Positions 9,012-17,402 of a stretch of 64,000 nucleotides of DNA are shown one piece after another (position 1 is the stretch's first letter; every line of letters starts with the position of its first letter). The stretch lies in the NCBI GenBank assembly GCA_944326455.1, contig CALVEA010000001.1, positions 1-64,000 on the forward strand, in the 5' to 3' direction. Made by a program: the position numbers and the translations under genes. A model generated the notes under the pieces. That model was not told the origin of the DNA, did no database searches, and was given only the letters and a program-made list of their open reading frames with translations. The stretch is from Candidatus Gastranaerophilales bacterium. Its GTDB lineage: Bacteria; Cyanobacteriota; Vampirovibrionia; Gastranaerophilales; Gastranaerophilaceae.

Positions 9012-10403
9012 ATGTCAGAAAAAATAAACACTTATTACAAATATACGTTATTTGGGATTCTAGGACTCGGAATTATTCTACGTTTAGGACTTTTATTAAA
9101 GAATCCTTCATTTTTCTATGATGAGACTTCGCTGGCACTCAATTTAATTAACCGTTCCTATTCCGAGCTGTTTCTGGGGCTGGATTACGAGCAATCCGCA
9201 CCTCCGATATTTTTAGTTCTATCAAAATTTTTCCTCTCGATTACAGATAATTCCAATAGTTATTTGCGCGATATATTCTTAAGAATACTGCCTTTTATTG
9301 CGGGAATTGCCGTTCTTCCTGCATTCTATTACTTTATTTCTGACTTAACAAAAAATAGGTTTGTACAAGTAATATCACTTTTTTTAATAACATTTAACCC
9401 TTTAACAATAAACTATTGTGCTCAATTTAAACAATACTCATTAGAACTTTTATTCGGGATAATGATTCTTCATTGTTTTTACAAAATTATTTTTAAAAAC
9501 AAGTTCAAAAATTACAGTATTATATTAATTTCACTGGCGCCGTGGTTTTCTTTCTCATCATTCTTTATTATTGTATCAAGTTTGATTATATTATTGAAAA
9601 AGAATAGAAATATTTTTTTGAAAGTTCTTTGTCCATATATAATAAGCTGCGGATTACTCTATTATACCTCATTAAAGAACGTGTTTTCAACAACTTATTC
9701 TGATTTAGCCGGCAGTTGGGCAGGTTCGTACAGTTATCTTGAACTCCAGCATCCTTTAAGAGTCTTGATAAGATTAGGAGAATTATTTACTTATTATAAA
9801 CCTGCTTCAATAATATTGGGAGGAATGGTTACGGCAGCTATTATAGTTTTTTGGGTTACTGAAAAAAGCTTACTAAAAAAAGTTTTCTTGTTTTTGCCAA
9901 TTTTACTTACAGCTGGTGCGTCGGTTCTCCGTATTTATCCCGTAAGTGCAAGATTAATCCTATTTTTACTTCCAATAATTATAATTTTTATTTCCGTATA
10001 TTGCTGCCGGTATTCTAAACTTATTCCCCTTATTTTTTGTGTTATATCTTTTATATTTTCATTTTTATATCTGCCTGCACCGACTGCTACTTCCCACCGG
10101 GAGGCATTGGACTATCTGGAAAGTAATCTGACTCCTTCTGACAAAATTTTGATTGACTCGGATTTTAATACCTATACGTACTATGCCGCAAATAAAGTTC
10201 TGAATGCGGATTTGGTACAAATCCCCTATGTATGCAGTGTTTCAAAATGGCAAGAACCATGCAAAGAGTTTATAAGTAATCTGCCGCCAGGTTCATATTA
10301 TTTAATCCTCCCGTCAGCCGTCACTGACAGCATAATTGTAAATGGAAAAATCATAGATAAAGGTAATTTTAGCCGCTCGACAGTAATTAAGTTTCAGAAA
10401 TAA
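9012..10403 (+). CDS. GT-C type glycosyltransferase (PMT/ArnT-like family 39)
   Basis: A 463-aa polytopic protein. The first periplasmic loop has FFYDETSLALN, which matches the acidic catalytic loop of family-39/ArnT-like enzymes that use polyprenyl-phosphate sugars. About ten hydrophobic segments follow, then a soluble C-terminal domain (about residues 370-463) with ALDYLESNLTPSDKILID. It probably glycosylates a lipid or protein on the outer face of the inner membrane. GAGG lies just before the ATG. The gene follows the lipoprotein by 67 bases and may be in the same transcript. Confidence 0.78.
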   Translation: MSEKINTYYKYTLFGILGLGIILRLGLLLKNPSFFYDETSLALNLINRSYSELFLGLDYEQSAPPIFLVLSKFFLSITDNSNSYLRDIFLRILPFIAGIAVLPAFYYFISDLTKNRFVQVISLFLITFNPLTINYCAQFKQYSLELLFGIMILHCFYKIIFKNKFKNYSIILISLAPWFSFSSFFIIVSSLIILLKKNRNIFLKVLCPYIISCGLLYYTSLKNVFSTTYSDLAGSWAGSYSYLELQHPLRVLIRLGELFTYYKPASIILGGMVTAAIIVFWVTEKSLLKKVFLFLPILLTAGASVLRIYPVSARLILFLLPIIIIFISVYCCRYSKLIPLIFCVISFIFSFLYLPAPTATSHREALDYLESNLTPSDKILIDSDFNTYTYYAANKVLNADLVQIPYVCSVSKWQEPCKEFISNLPPGSYYLILPSAVTDSIIVNGKIIDKGNFSRSTVIKFQK

Positions 10404-10519
10404 GAGGCTCTACCCTTGAATTTAATATTTTCAAATCTCCTCCAAATAAAGGTTTGATTTTTGAAAAAATATTATTAAACTAGACATGCAATAATGTAAC
10501 TAACACAAGGAGATATATT

Positions 10520-11071
10520 ATGGGCAAACGATTAGACGGAACATCAATGTTTACAGGTATAAATTCCGGATTAATGAACTCTTTTACTCTTTTAAACGGC
10601 ATGTATGAAGACGGGGTAACTCTGGAAAACCTTGCAAGCGCATTTACTAATCCTAATCTTGTAAACAATGCTTACGGTGCGACTTTTTCATCATATTTAA
10701 GCAATAATTTTGGAACCATAGATAAGAATGCAGATGGAAAAATTACTGCAGATGAGATTCAAAATCTTATGGGACAAATGGCAGCGCAAGGACTTACAAG
10801 AGAACAGATTATTTCTCTGGGAGGGGCTTCCGGTTTGAGCGGTTCTTTACAGGAAACCGTGCTTTCACACTTTGACGATATTGATAAAAACCATGATGGA
10901 AAAGTTACAAATCAGGAAATACAAGCGTATGGAGTGGATTCTGAGCTCGAAAAACAAAAAGTTGCAGACCGGAACAGAATTGTAAACAATATGTCAATGT
11001 TTTACGATACCGGTGCTGATTATGAAGGGAGTATGTTAGATTACAGGTATTTGGATGAGGATGAAGGATAA
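10520..11071 (+). CDS. Cytoplasmic two-EF-hand calcium-binding protein
   Basis: A 183-aa protein without signal peptide or membrane helix. Two canonical EF-hand loops are visible: DKNADGKITADE at 68-79 and DKNHDGKVTNQE at 122-133, each with Asp/Asn at positions 1, 3 and 5, Gly at 6, and Glu at 12. The first 60 residues (MGKRLDGTSMFTG...) are of unknown fold. AAGGAGA lies ten bases before the ATG, and a strong bidirectional terminator follows at once, so it is a monocistronic gene. The large protein at 61400-63889 also starts with an EF-hand-like loop. Role unknown: calcium buffering or sensing is likely. Confidence 0.8.
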   Translation: MGKRLDGTSMFTGINSGLMNSFTLLNGMYEDGVTLENLASAFTNPNLVNNAYGATFSSYLSNNFGTIDKNADGKITADEIQNLMGQMAAQGLTREQIISLGGASGLSGSLQETVLSHFDDIDKNHDGKVTNQEIQAYGVDSELEKQKVADRNRIVNNMSMFYDTGADYEGSMLDYRYLDEDEG

Positions 11072-11097
11072 AAAAGAGGGCTAAAGCCCTCTTTTTT
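11070..11097. terminator. Bidirectional Rho-independent terminator
   Basis: A-tract, GAGGGC stem, TAAA loop, GCCCTC, T-tract. It lies between the convergent EF-hand gene and the wecA-like gene and can serve both strands. Confidence 0.9.
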
Positions 11098-11125
11098 ATC
11101 CTTATTTTTTTACCTCTTTACCCCT

Positions 11126-12205
11126 TTAACCCTCTTTTTTGGTAAGGACACTGATAATACTTAAAATAACCATTATTAATATTAAAACCGCAATATAGAT
11201 AAAATAATGTTTTAAAGTCCCTGTAAAATATGTAGCTGCAGCACCTCCTGCTATAGCAACGGATGTAAGTATTGCAACGGTTTTTTTCTGGGAAAATCCT
11301 GCTTTCAAAAGCTTGTGGTGGATATGCTCGGCATCAGCCACAAACGGAGATTTCCCTTTACAAATCCTCCTCAGGCTGGAATAAGTTATATCCATAATCG
11401 GGACAGCAAGTACCAGAAACGGAAGCAATATTGCTAGAGTTGCGCCTTTCATAACCCCGGCAATAGAAAGCGTTGCAAGTAAAAATCCGGAAAACAGTGC
11501 GCCAGAATCTCCCATAAAGATTTTTGCAGGATTAAAGTTAAATGTTAAAAACGCAAGCATAGAACCTGCCAAAATAAACCCGATAAGTGCTGTAATAGGC
11601 TGCGCCGGTGTAGTTGAAACCGCAATTAAAGCCAGAGTTATTGAATTAACAGTAATAACGGAGCCTGCAAGCCCGTCTACTCCGTCTATAAAGTTTACAG
11701 CATTTGAGATTCCGACTATCCAGAGAATAGTTATCGGATAAGAAAACATTCCCAAATCAATGGCACCGCCAAACGGGTTAAAAATTGTATCAATCTTTAC
11801 CCCTAAAAGATACACGATGGTTGCAATTGACAACTGTATAATAAGTTTAAATTTAGCATCCAGATTGTATACATCATCGACCAGCCCCAGTAAAAACATT
11901 AAAGAGCCACCCAGCAGAATGCCTGATAATAAACTGCCGTAAGGATAGTAGCTTAGTATAACGAGAAACAAAAATGTAAGCATCGTGCTTGACCAGATAG
12001 CAATTCCGCCAAGCCGGGAGATTGGAGATTTGTGGATTTTTCTTTCGTTCGGCAAATCAACCAGCCCCTCTTTTTGAGAGAAATCTATAACAAACGGAAC
12101 TATAAACACCCCGAGCAGATACGAGATGAAAGCTCCTAATATATGTGCCTGTGTTAATTTAATAATAATGGTTTTGTCCTCCTGTTTTTTATATCTTCCT
12201 CTCAA
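11126..12205 (-). CDS. Polyprenyl-phosphate N-acetylhexosamine-1-phosphate transferase (WecA/TagO family)
   Basis: Transfers a sugar-1-phosphate from a UDP-sugar to undecaprenyl phosphate on the inner membrane, the first step of a surface polysaccharide. About 11 hydrophobic segments are seen. Family motifs are GLVDLPNERKIHKSP...RLGG near the N-terminus, GLVDDVYNLDAKFK, NFIDGVDGLAG, FMGDSGALFSGF and the HIHH motif in DAEHIHHKLLKAGFS. The start is uncertain. The only standard start in frame is TTG at 12205, with no ribosome binding site. A perfect AGGAGG at 12178-12183 sits eight bases before an ATT codon at 12167-12169, which suggests initiation there. Confidence 0.9.
   Translation of the reverse strand: MRGRYKKQEDKTIIIKLTQAHILGAFISYLLGVFIVPFVIDFSQKEGLVDLPNERKIHKSPISRLGGIAIWSSTMLTFLFLVILSYYPYGSLLSGILLGGSLMFLLGLVDDVYNLDAKFKLIIQLSIATIVYLLGVKIDTIFNPFGGAIDLGMFSYPITILWIVGISNAVNFIDGVDGLAGSVITVNSITLALIAVSTTPAQPITALIGFILAGSMLAFLTFNFNPAKIFMGDSGALFSGFLLATLSIAGVMKGATLAILLPFLVLAVPIMDITYSSLRRICKGKSPFVADAEHIHHKLLKAGFSQKKTVAILTSVAIAGGAAATYFTGTLKHYFIYIAVLILIMVILSIISVLTKKEG
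12178..12183 (-). promoter_or_regulatory. Shine-Dalgarno pointing to a possible ATT start
   Basis: AGGAGG (minus strand) lies inside the longest reading frame of the wecA-like gene, eight bases upstream of three consecutive ATT codons. No ATG, GTG or TTG occurs at a suitable distance. ATT starts are known for infC and pcnB. Confidence 0.4.
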
Positions 12206-12234
12206 TAGGCATTACTGTCCATGGTAGATTACTT

Positions 12235-12320
12235 TGTCATGCTGAACTTGATTCAGCATCTTACCAATTTGGCGTTATAGTTGTTTTCTGGTAAGTTCCC
12301 GAAACAAGTTCGGGATGACA
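12235..12320. repeat. 86-bp MITE/REP-like inverted repeat
   Basis: The outer ends TGTCAT and ATGACA are inverted. Each 31-base arm (TGTCATgCtGAACTTG...CTTACC) carries its own small palindrome: GCTGAA-CTTGA-TTCAGC on the left and CCCGAA-ACAAG-TTCGGG on the right. It lies in the gap between glyA and the wecA-like gene, which are both on the minus strand. Confidence 0.6.
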
Positions 12321-12358
12321 TTTTAGTAATTTCTTTTAGATATAATGTCCCTTTCCTT

Positions 12359-13600
12359 TTACCCCCTGTACAACGGATGTTTCTCGCAAAGCTTAAGCGA
12401 ATCAGCTCTTAAACTTTCTAAAACAGCCTCATTATCAGAGTTTTTAATAGCTTCAGATATAATTCTTGCGACTTCTTTCATATCTTCTTCTTTAAAGCCT
12501 CTGGTTGTAACAGCGGCAGCACCCAGTCTGATACCGCTTGTAACAAACGGACTCTGAGGGTCGTTTGGAACTGTATTTTTGTTAGCCGTAATTCCGACTC
12601 TCTCAAGTACGTTTGCCATATCTTTACCGGTTTTACCGGTTTTTCTTAAATCAAGAGTCATAAGATGGTTTTCGGTCATACCGCCTACAACATCCATTCC
12701 GTTATCCAAAAGCCCCTGATTCATGGCTTTTGCATTCTTAACTATTTGAGCTGCATATTCTTTAAACTCATCTGATAGAGCTTCTTTGAGTGCTACGGCT
12801 TTACCTGCAATAATATGCTCCAAAGGTCCGCCCTGAGTTCCCGGGAATACAGCCTTATCAATCATTTGTGCAAACTCTTCGTCACACATAATAATTCCGC
12901 CTCTCGGACCTCTTAAGGTTTTATGTGTGGTTGTGGTTACAAACTGGGCATATCCTGCCGGTGACGGATGAACTCCGCCTGCTACCAGACCTGCTATATG
13001 TGCAATATCAGCTAATAAGTATGCGCCGACTTCGTCTGCAATTTCACGGAATTTTTTAAAATCAATAATCTTTGAATAGTTGCTTGCACCGCAGATAATA
13101 AGTTTTGGCTTATGTTCAAGAGCCATTTGCCGTACGTTTTCGTAATCAATTCTTCCTTCTGAGTCAATACCGTAGCTTTTTACATCAAAATACATTCCGG
13201 AGAAATTAACCGGTGAACCGTGGCTTAAGTGTCCGCCATTTGATAAATCCATTCCGAGGACTCTATCTCCCGGTTTTAGAAGAGCCATAAATACAGCCAT
13301 ATTTGCCTGAGCTCCTGAATGCGGCTGAACATTAGCGTGAGCCATTCCAAAAAGTTTGCAGGCTCTTTTTTGAGCAAGCTCTTCAATCTTGTCAACAACT
13401 TCACATCCGTTATAGTAGCGTTTGTGAGGCTTACCTTCCGCATATTTGTTTGTTAACACTGTTCCGCAAGCCTGCATAACTGCTTCTGATGTAAAGTTTT
13501 CACTTGCAATAAGTTCAATTGTTGTTTGCTGGCGTTTAAGTTCTTCTTCAATACACTCTGCAACTTCTATATCTTCTGCTCTTACTTTATCTAAATTCAT
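12359..13600 (-). CDS. glyA: Serine hydroxymethyltransferase
   Basis: PLP enzyme that interconverts serine and glycine with transfer of a one-carbon unit to tetrahydrofolate. The 413-aa length is normal. The PLP lysine is in [14 protein letters not shown] (about residue 225). Other family stretches are [38 protein letters not shown] and [13 protein letters not shown] purine-rich GAGGGGGAG precedes the ATG. It is the last gene of a minus-strand operon nanE-ROK-small ORF-glyA, 15 bases after the small ORF. Confidence 0.97.
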   Translation of the reverse strand: MNLDKVRAEDIEVAECIEEELKRQQTTIELIASENFTSEAVMQACGTVLTNKYAEGKPHKRYYNGCEVVDKIEELAQKRACKLFGMAHANVQPHSGAQANMAVFMALLKPGDRVLGMDLSNGGHLSHGSPVNFSGMYFDVKSYGIDSEGRIDYENVRQMALEHKPKLIICGASNYSKIIDFKKFREIADEVGAYLLADIAHIAGLVAGGVHPSPAGYAQFVTTTTHKTLRGPRGGIIMCDEEFAQMIDKAVFPGTQGGPLEHIIAGKAVALKEALSDEFKEYAAQIVKNAKAMNQGLLDNGMDVVGGMTENHLMTLDLRKTGKTGKDMANVLERVGITANKNTVPNDPQSPFVTSGIRLGAAAVTTRGFKEEDMKEVARIISEAIKNSDNEAVLESLRADSLKLCEKHPLYRG

Positions 13601-13615
13601 TTTGCTCCCCCTCTC

Positions 13616-13831
13616 CTAACTGACCAAACCGCCGAATGCCATAACATCTTCATAAGCGGCACCTGCTTCAAGCATTTCTTCCGCGGTGAATCCGAATAGA
13701 GTTATTGTATCAATAACTTCATTTTTATTATCCATGTTTTTAATGACTGAATCAAGAGCCGATTCTCTTGTCATATATTGAAATTTATCATTAACTATAT
13801 GTTTCAGGCTTCGTCTTTTTGCTTTTCCCAT
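13616..13831 (-). CDS. Small conserved-looking protein between ROK kinase and glyA
   Basis: A 71-aa product beginning MGKAKRRSLKHIV, basic at the N-terminus and acidic later (LFGFTAEEMLEAGAAYEDVMAFGG). No domain recognised. It starts two bases after the ROK-kinase stop and ends 15 bases before glyA, so it is clearly an operon member and probably real. The C-terminal half looks like two short amphipathic helices. Confidence 0.6.
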   Translation of the reverse strand: MGKAKRRSLKHIVNDKFQYMTRESALDSVIKNMDNKNEVIDTITLFGFTAEEMLEAGAAYEDVMAFGGLVS

Positions 13832-13833
13832 AT

Positions 13834-14709
13834 TTACCCGTTTATCTCCATACCCAGAAGTGCCGCTCCTATCATGCCGGAATAGTTTCCGGCAGTAGCA
13901 AGTCTTATTGATGTCGGAGAGACAACTAAATCTTCATTAACCTCTTTTTCAACCTTTTTAATGTCGACAAACTGCGCCATTGAGCCTGAGAGGACAACAC
14001 AATCAGGGTCAAAAAGATTTGTAAGTCCTTTAATTCCGACAATAATATCATTTTGCCAGCGGTTAAATATCTCTGTCATCTTTTTATCACCGCTTTTTAG
14101 TCCGGCAATAACGTCATAAGTGGTTACATCATGTGTTTCTAATGCTTCTTCCGCATCAAGTTTTAAGGCTGTACCGGATGCGTATATCTCAAAGCAGTCA
14201 TAACTCCCGCATGTGCACTTACGGCGTTTGTCGGGATACATTTTAAAGTGCATTTCTCCGGCGGCTCCGGATTTTCCTTTGAGAAGCTTGTTATTAATAA
14301 TTATTCCGCCGCCTACTCCAGTGCCTAAAGTCAGCATGACAGAAACGGCTGTACCTCTGGAAGCTCCGATTTTATACTCTGCCCAGGCAGCACAATTGGC
14401 ATCGTTTTCTACAAAGACTTTTTTACTGCTGAGTTTTTGAAAATCGAGAGTAAAATACCCTTTTACAAGGTTCCCTGTAGAACCTATAACAGCGGTATTC
14501 TCATTGTTTACCGCCCCTGCTGTTGCAATTGTGATTAAATCAACTTTATCTTCGTATTTGGAAACTTGTTTTTTTAGTACATCTTTTATTCCGTCAAGGG
14601 TTTTCGGGGTGGAAAATTTATCAATTTCCGATATTATTTCACCCTTCTCATCGATTACGGTGCTGTATATTTTGGTTCCGCCTATGTCAAATGCAAGAGC
14701 TTTTTTCAT
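13834..14709 (-). CDS. nanK: ROK-family sugar kinase, probable N-acetylmannosamine kinase
   Basis: A 291-aa ROK kinase. Seen: phosphate-1 loop DIGGTKIYSTVID at 8-20, TLGTGVGGGIII near 127-138 and the ROK zinc site, a GEMHF histidine followed by CTCGSYDCFE. This family phosphorylates glucose, ManNAc, GlcNAc or allose. Position five bases after an N-acetylmannosamine-6-phosphate epimerase gene argues for ManNAc kinase (NanK), while glucokinase remains possible. Neither nanA nor a sialic-acid transporter is in the window. Confidence 0.82.
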   Translation of the reverse strand: MKKALAFDIGGTKIYSTVIDEKGEIISEIDKFSTPKTLDGIKDVLKKQVSKYEDKVDLITIATAGAVNNENTAVIGSTGNLVKGYFTLDFQKLSSKKVFVENDANCAAWAEYKIGASRGTAVSVMLTLGTGVGGGIIINNKLLKGKSGAAGEMHFKMYPDKRRKCTCGSYDCFEIYASGTALKLDAEEALETHDVTTYDVIAGLKSGDKKMTEIFNRWQNDIIVGIKGLTNLFDPDCVVLSGSMAQFVDIKKVEKEVNEDLVVSPTSIRLATAGNYSGMIGAALLGMEING

Positions 14710-14714
14710 CTTTC

Positions 14715-15398
14715 TTATTTTCCCTCCAGAAATCTTTTTGTAATAAGCTGAGGTCTTGTAATTGCAGAACCTATTACAACACAGTATGCCCCGAGTGCAA
14801 ACGCTTTTTTAACTTCTTTCGGCTCCCATATTCTGCCTTCAAGAATAACGGGTTTGGATACGGATTTAACCAGCCTTTCAAGGAGCTCAAAATCAGGTCC
14901 TTCTGTCGGTTCTCCGGATTGTTCGGTATAACCGGCAAGAGTGGTTGAAATTATATCAGCACCAAGATTTGCTGCATTTATTCCTTCTTCCAATGTCGAA
15001 ATATCAGCCATTGCAAGTTTTTTAGAGTGGTGAATAGCTGATATCATCTCTTCGATAGTATTTTCTCTTTTTCTTAAAGTAGCATCAAAAGCTATAATAT
15101 CAGCTCCCGCTTGAATAAGTTCATTAACTTCTTTAAGTGTCGGAGTTATGTACACTAAGCTTTTCCAGTTTTCAGGAAGTTTTTCAGGTTTGGTTAGTCC
15201 TATAATAGGGATATGGAAATATTTTTTCGCATTTTTGACATCTCTTGCTCCGGCAACACGCAAACCTCCGGCGCCGCCGTTAACTACGGACTGCATCATT
15301 GCAAGCATACACTCTTCTTTATAAAGAGGTTCATCAGGTGCAGCCTGAGATGACACAACAATTTCTCCCTTTAATTTTTCTAAAATATCCATATCCAT
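14715..15398 (-). CDS. nanE: N-acetylmannosamine-6-phosphate 2-epimerase
   Basis: Converts ManNAc-6-P to GlcNAc-6-P in amino-sugar salvage. The 227-aa TIM barrel has the NanE hallmarks: VVSSQAAPDEPLY at the start, GGAGGLRVAGARDV, IIGLTKPEKLP, IIAFDATLRKRE, LAMADISTLEEG, DIISTTLAGYTE and VILEGRIWEPKEV. First gene of the nanE-nanK-small ORF-glyA operon. On the minus strand a TAAAAT box (15406-15411) ends seven bases before the ATG and no ribosome binding site is visible, so the transcript may be leaderless. Confidence 0.94.
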   Translation of the reverse strand: MDMDILEKLKGEIVVSSQAAPDEPLYKEECMLAMMQSVVNGGAGGLRVAGARDVKNAKKYFHIPIIGLTKPEKLPENWKSLVYITPTLKEVNELIQAGADIIAFDATLRKRENTIEEMISAIHHSKKLAMADISTLEEGINAANLGADIISTTLAGYTEQSGEPTEGPDFELLERLVKSVSKPVILEGRIWEPKEVKKAFALGAYCVVIGSAITRPQLITKRFLEGK

Positions 15399-15463
15399 GT
15401 CTCAAATTTTACCATGAAAAAGAAGTTTAAATCATAAATAATTAACCTTTGTAAACATTAGTA

Positions 15464-15491
15464 TTGCTTGAAGTAAGAAAGGTATTATAAT
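15464..15491 (+). promoter_or_regulatory. Promoter of the 15498 gene, probable leaderless start
   Basis: TTGCTT (15464-15469), 16-base spacer, TATAAT (15486-15491), then six bases and ATG at 15498. Transcription should start at the ATG. Confidence 0.6.
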
Positions 15492-15497
15492 GTAACT

Positions 15498-16484
15498 ATG
15501 AGTAAGAAATTAGCAAGCTTAGTTATTATAATTGCACTTGGTTTGGCGAGTTGGTATTATTTTAAATATAATACTTTCAAAGAAGAGAAACCCTTGCCTG
15601 TTGTTGAAAAACAAGTTCCCAAACCTGTAAAACAAAAAGAGGAAGCTAAACCCGAGCCGAAACAAGCTGTAAAACCTGTTATCCCTATCAAGAAGAGTTA
15701 TGATTTATATTCGCAAACGCCGTATGATTTGCCATTGATTTCTATTATGGAAATCTCTGAACTTCCGGAGAATATTAAAAATACTATCGATGAGCTTCTT
15801 GAGAAAGCTCAGGGTTTTTATCTTCTAAAGATGAACGACGGAAAAATTTTTATAATACTTCAAAATCCTGTAAATAGTGAAAACACATACAGCAGGCATG
15901 ATTTAGAATTTGCGGAAATTAATCCGGACGGAACTCTTCATTACTATTTTGCAGGATATTCCGGAGAGGATGGCGAAACTGCTCTTGCGGTCACTGACAC
16001 CAAAGATAAAGATGATTGGAAATTTGATAAATCTACAGAACCTTATAAACCTTTAAAACATATTAAACGTGATGAAAACGGAAAGATTATGTTTACGGAG
16101 ATTTGGGATTATTCTTCTGATGCTGATATTAAATATGAGATGAAAAATTCTAAAGGTAAAACCGTTTCGGTTCTTAGAGAAACTCTGGAAAGTGATACAA
16201 ATTATCTTAAAGAGCATGTGTTCTATGATGAGGACGGTAACACAAAAATGAGCGTATCTATAAACTATGACGGTGCAAATATTACGAGATTTACCTATTA
16301 TACCCCTCAGGAAGGTATTAGTGTAATGAGCGAATATACAGACGGAGTTAAGACTAAGGAAAGTGTTTATAACAGTAATTACGAACTTGTAAATATCTTA
16401 AAAGCCGCTTACGAAAACGGAGAAAGAACCTCAATTACACTTCTTGATAAAAACGAGGCTGTTCTAAAGAAGATTGAACGTTAA
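15498..16484 (+). CDS. Membrane-anchored protein with Pro/Lys-rich stalk and beta-repeat domain
   Basis: A 328-aa protein of unknown function. Residues 5-22 (LASLVIIIALGLASWYYF) form a signal anchor. A Pro/Lys/Glu stalk follows (VPKPVKQKEEAKPEPKQAVKP, about 38-58). The C-terminal half has repeated two-strand units such as EHVFYDEDGNTKMSV, VYNSNYELVNIL and SEYTDGVKTKES, like the antitoxin/YD/MORN-type beta repeats. It is probably tethered to the inner membrane and faces the periplasm. Its 3' end overlaps the convergent peptidase-like gene by 50 bases. Confidence 0.65.
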   Translation: MSKKLASLVIIIALGLASWYYFKYNTFKEEKPLPVVEKQVPKPVKQKEEAKPEPKQAVKPVIPIKKSYDLYSQTPYDLPLISIMEISELPENIKNTIDELLEKAQGFYLLKMNDGKIFIILQNPVNSENTYSRHDLEFAEINPDGTLHYYFAGYSGEDGETALAVTDTKDKDDWKFDKSTEPYKPLKHIKRDENGKIMFTEIWDYSSDADIKYEMKNSKGKTVSVLRETLESDTNYLKEHVFYDEDGNTKMSVSINYDGANITRFTYYTPQEGISVMSEYTDGVKTKESVYNSNYELVNILKAAYENGERTSITLLDKNEAVLKKIER

Positions 16485-17283
16485 CTTTTTTAGGTCTGGT
16501 AAAATGCTCTGTAATTTTAGCGGCAGCAAATACTGCAAGACCTGTTGCAGCGGCATTGCCTGCATAAGTCAGAAGAGCTTTTGTGTAGAATTTTTTAAGA
16601 TTTTTGATTAAAGACTTATCCAAACCGCTTTTTTTAGCAAGCTTTATCCCTCTGTGACTTGCAAGAGCTTCTTCCGCCACCGTAGGAAGCATTGCAATAA
16701 AAGCGATTTTCCCGCAATTATCCCGAACATGGTCTTCAAGATTCTTGGGTGCATCTTTAGGTTTTGGGGTAGAAAATAAGGCAACTGTACCCATAAGACC
16801 GGCTAGGGTATACCCCGGATAGCGGCATTTTTGCAAAAGGTTGCTCAGCTTACCCTTCAAATTGTTCATTGCATGTCCGAGTTCATGGAACCCGGAAATA
16901 CAAGCCTTGTCCGCATTAAGTTTAACAACTTTCCTGGTCGGGATATAGCAAGCATTTACACCTGCCTTAATATCCTTATCAATTATTTGTTTTGGATCCG
17001 CAATAAGCTTGTCTGAAAGTGTAAATTGAGTATCAAGAATTCTTACCCCTTTTTCTCTCAGTCCCGAAACATCTAGTGCTTTTATCAAGGTATCTCTATA
17101 TAAGTTATTATTAGCATGCTCTCTTTTCATTTGTTTAGTGAATGGTTTCGTAAATAAGGGCATAGTTCCCATAATAGCAGAAGATGCCGCCGATGCCAGG
17201 ATAAATCCTTTCAGGGCATCGCCTTCGCTTCTCGGCACATAAACATTCCCGTCATAGCTATACATATTATTGGATATATTCAC
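16435..17283 (-). CDS. Membrane-associated putative zinc metallopeptidase (HELGH)
   Basis: A 282-aa protein with HELGH at 133-137 (GFHELGHAMNN), the HExxH zinc signature. A downstream EE pair at 204-205 (TVAEEALASHRG) could supply the third ligand, as in gluzincins. Hydrophobic segments lie near 25-40, 158-171 and 240-255, so it probably sits in the membrane. The start is GTG at 17283 with AAGG upstream, and an ATG exists seven codons in. No known peptidase family is recognised beyond the motif. The extra-long 3' end runs 50 bases into the convergent upstream gene. Confidence 0.6.
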   Translation of the reverse strand: MNISNNMYSYDGNVYVPRSEGDALKGFILASAASSAIMGTMPLFTKPFTKQMKREHANNNLYRDTLIKALDVSGLREKGVRILDTQFTLSDKLIADPKQIIDKDIKAGVNACYIPTRKVVKLNADKACISGFHELGHAMNNLKGKLSNLLQKCRYPGYTLAGLMGTVALFSTPKPKDAPKNLEDHVRDNCGKIAFIAMLPTVAEEALASHRGIKLAKKSGLDKSLIKNLKKFYTKALLTYAGNAAATGLAVFAAAKITEHFTRPKKVNVQSSLEQPRFYQEV

Positions 17284-17402
17284 TGCTACACTTGCCTTAA
17301 ATCAATATTCTACTTATATATAAAAACATTTTTTTCTTAATAATTGCCAGTTTGTAACATAAGGTTAAGTAATCCATGGTAAAATTATTAGGGAGGAAAG
17401 AG

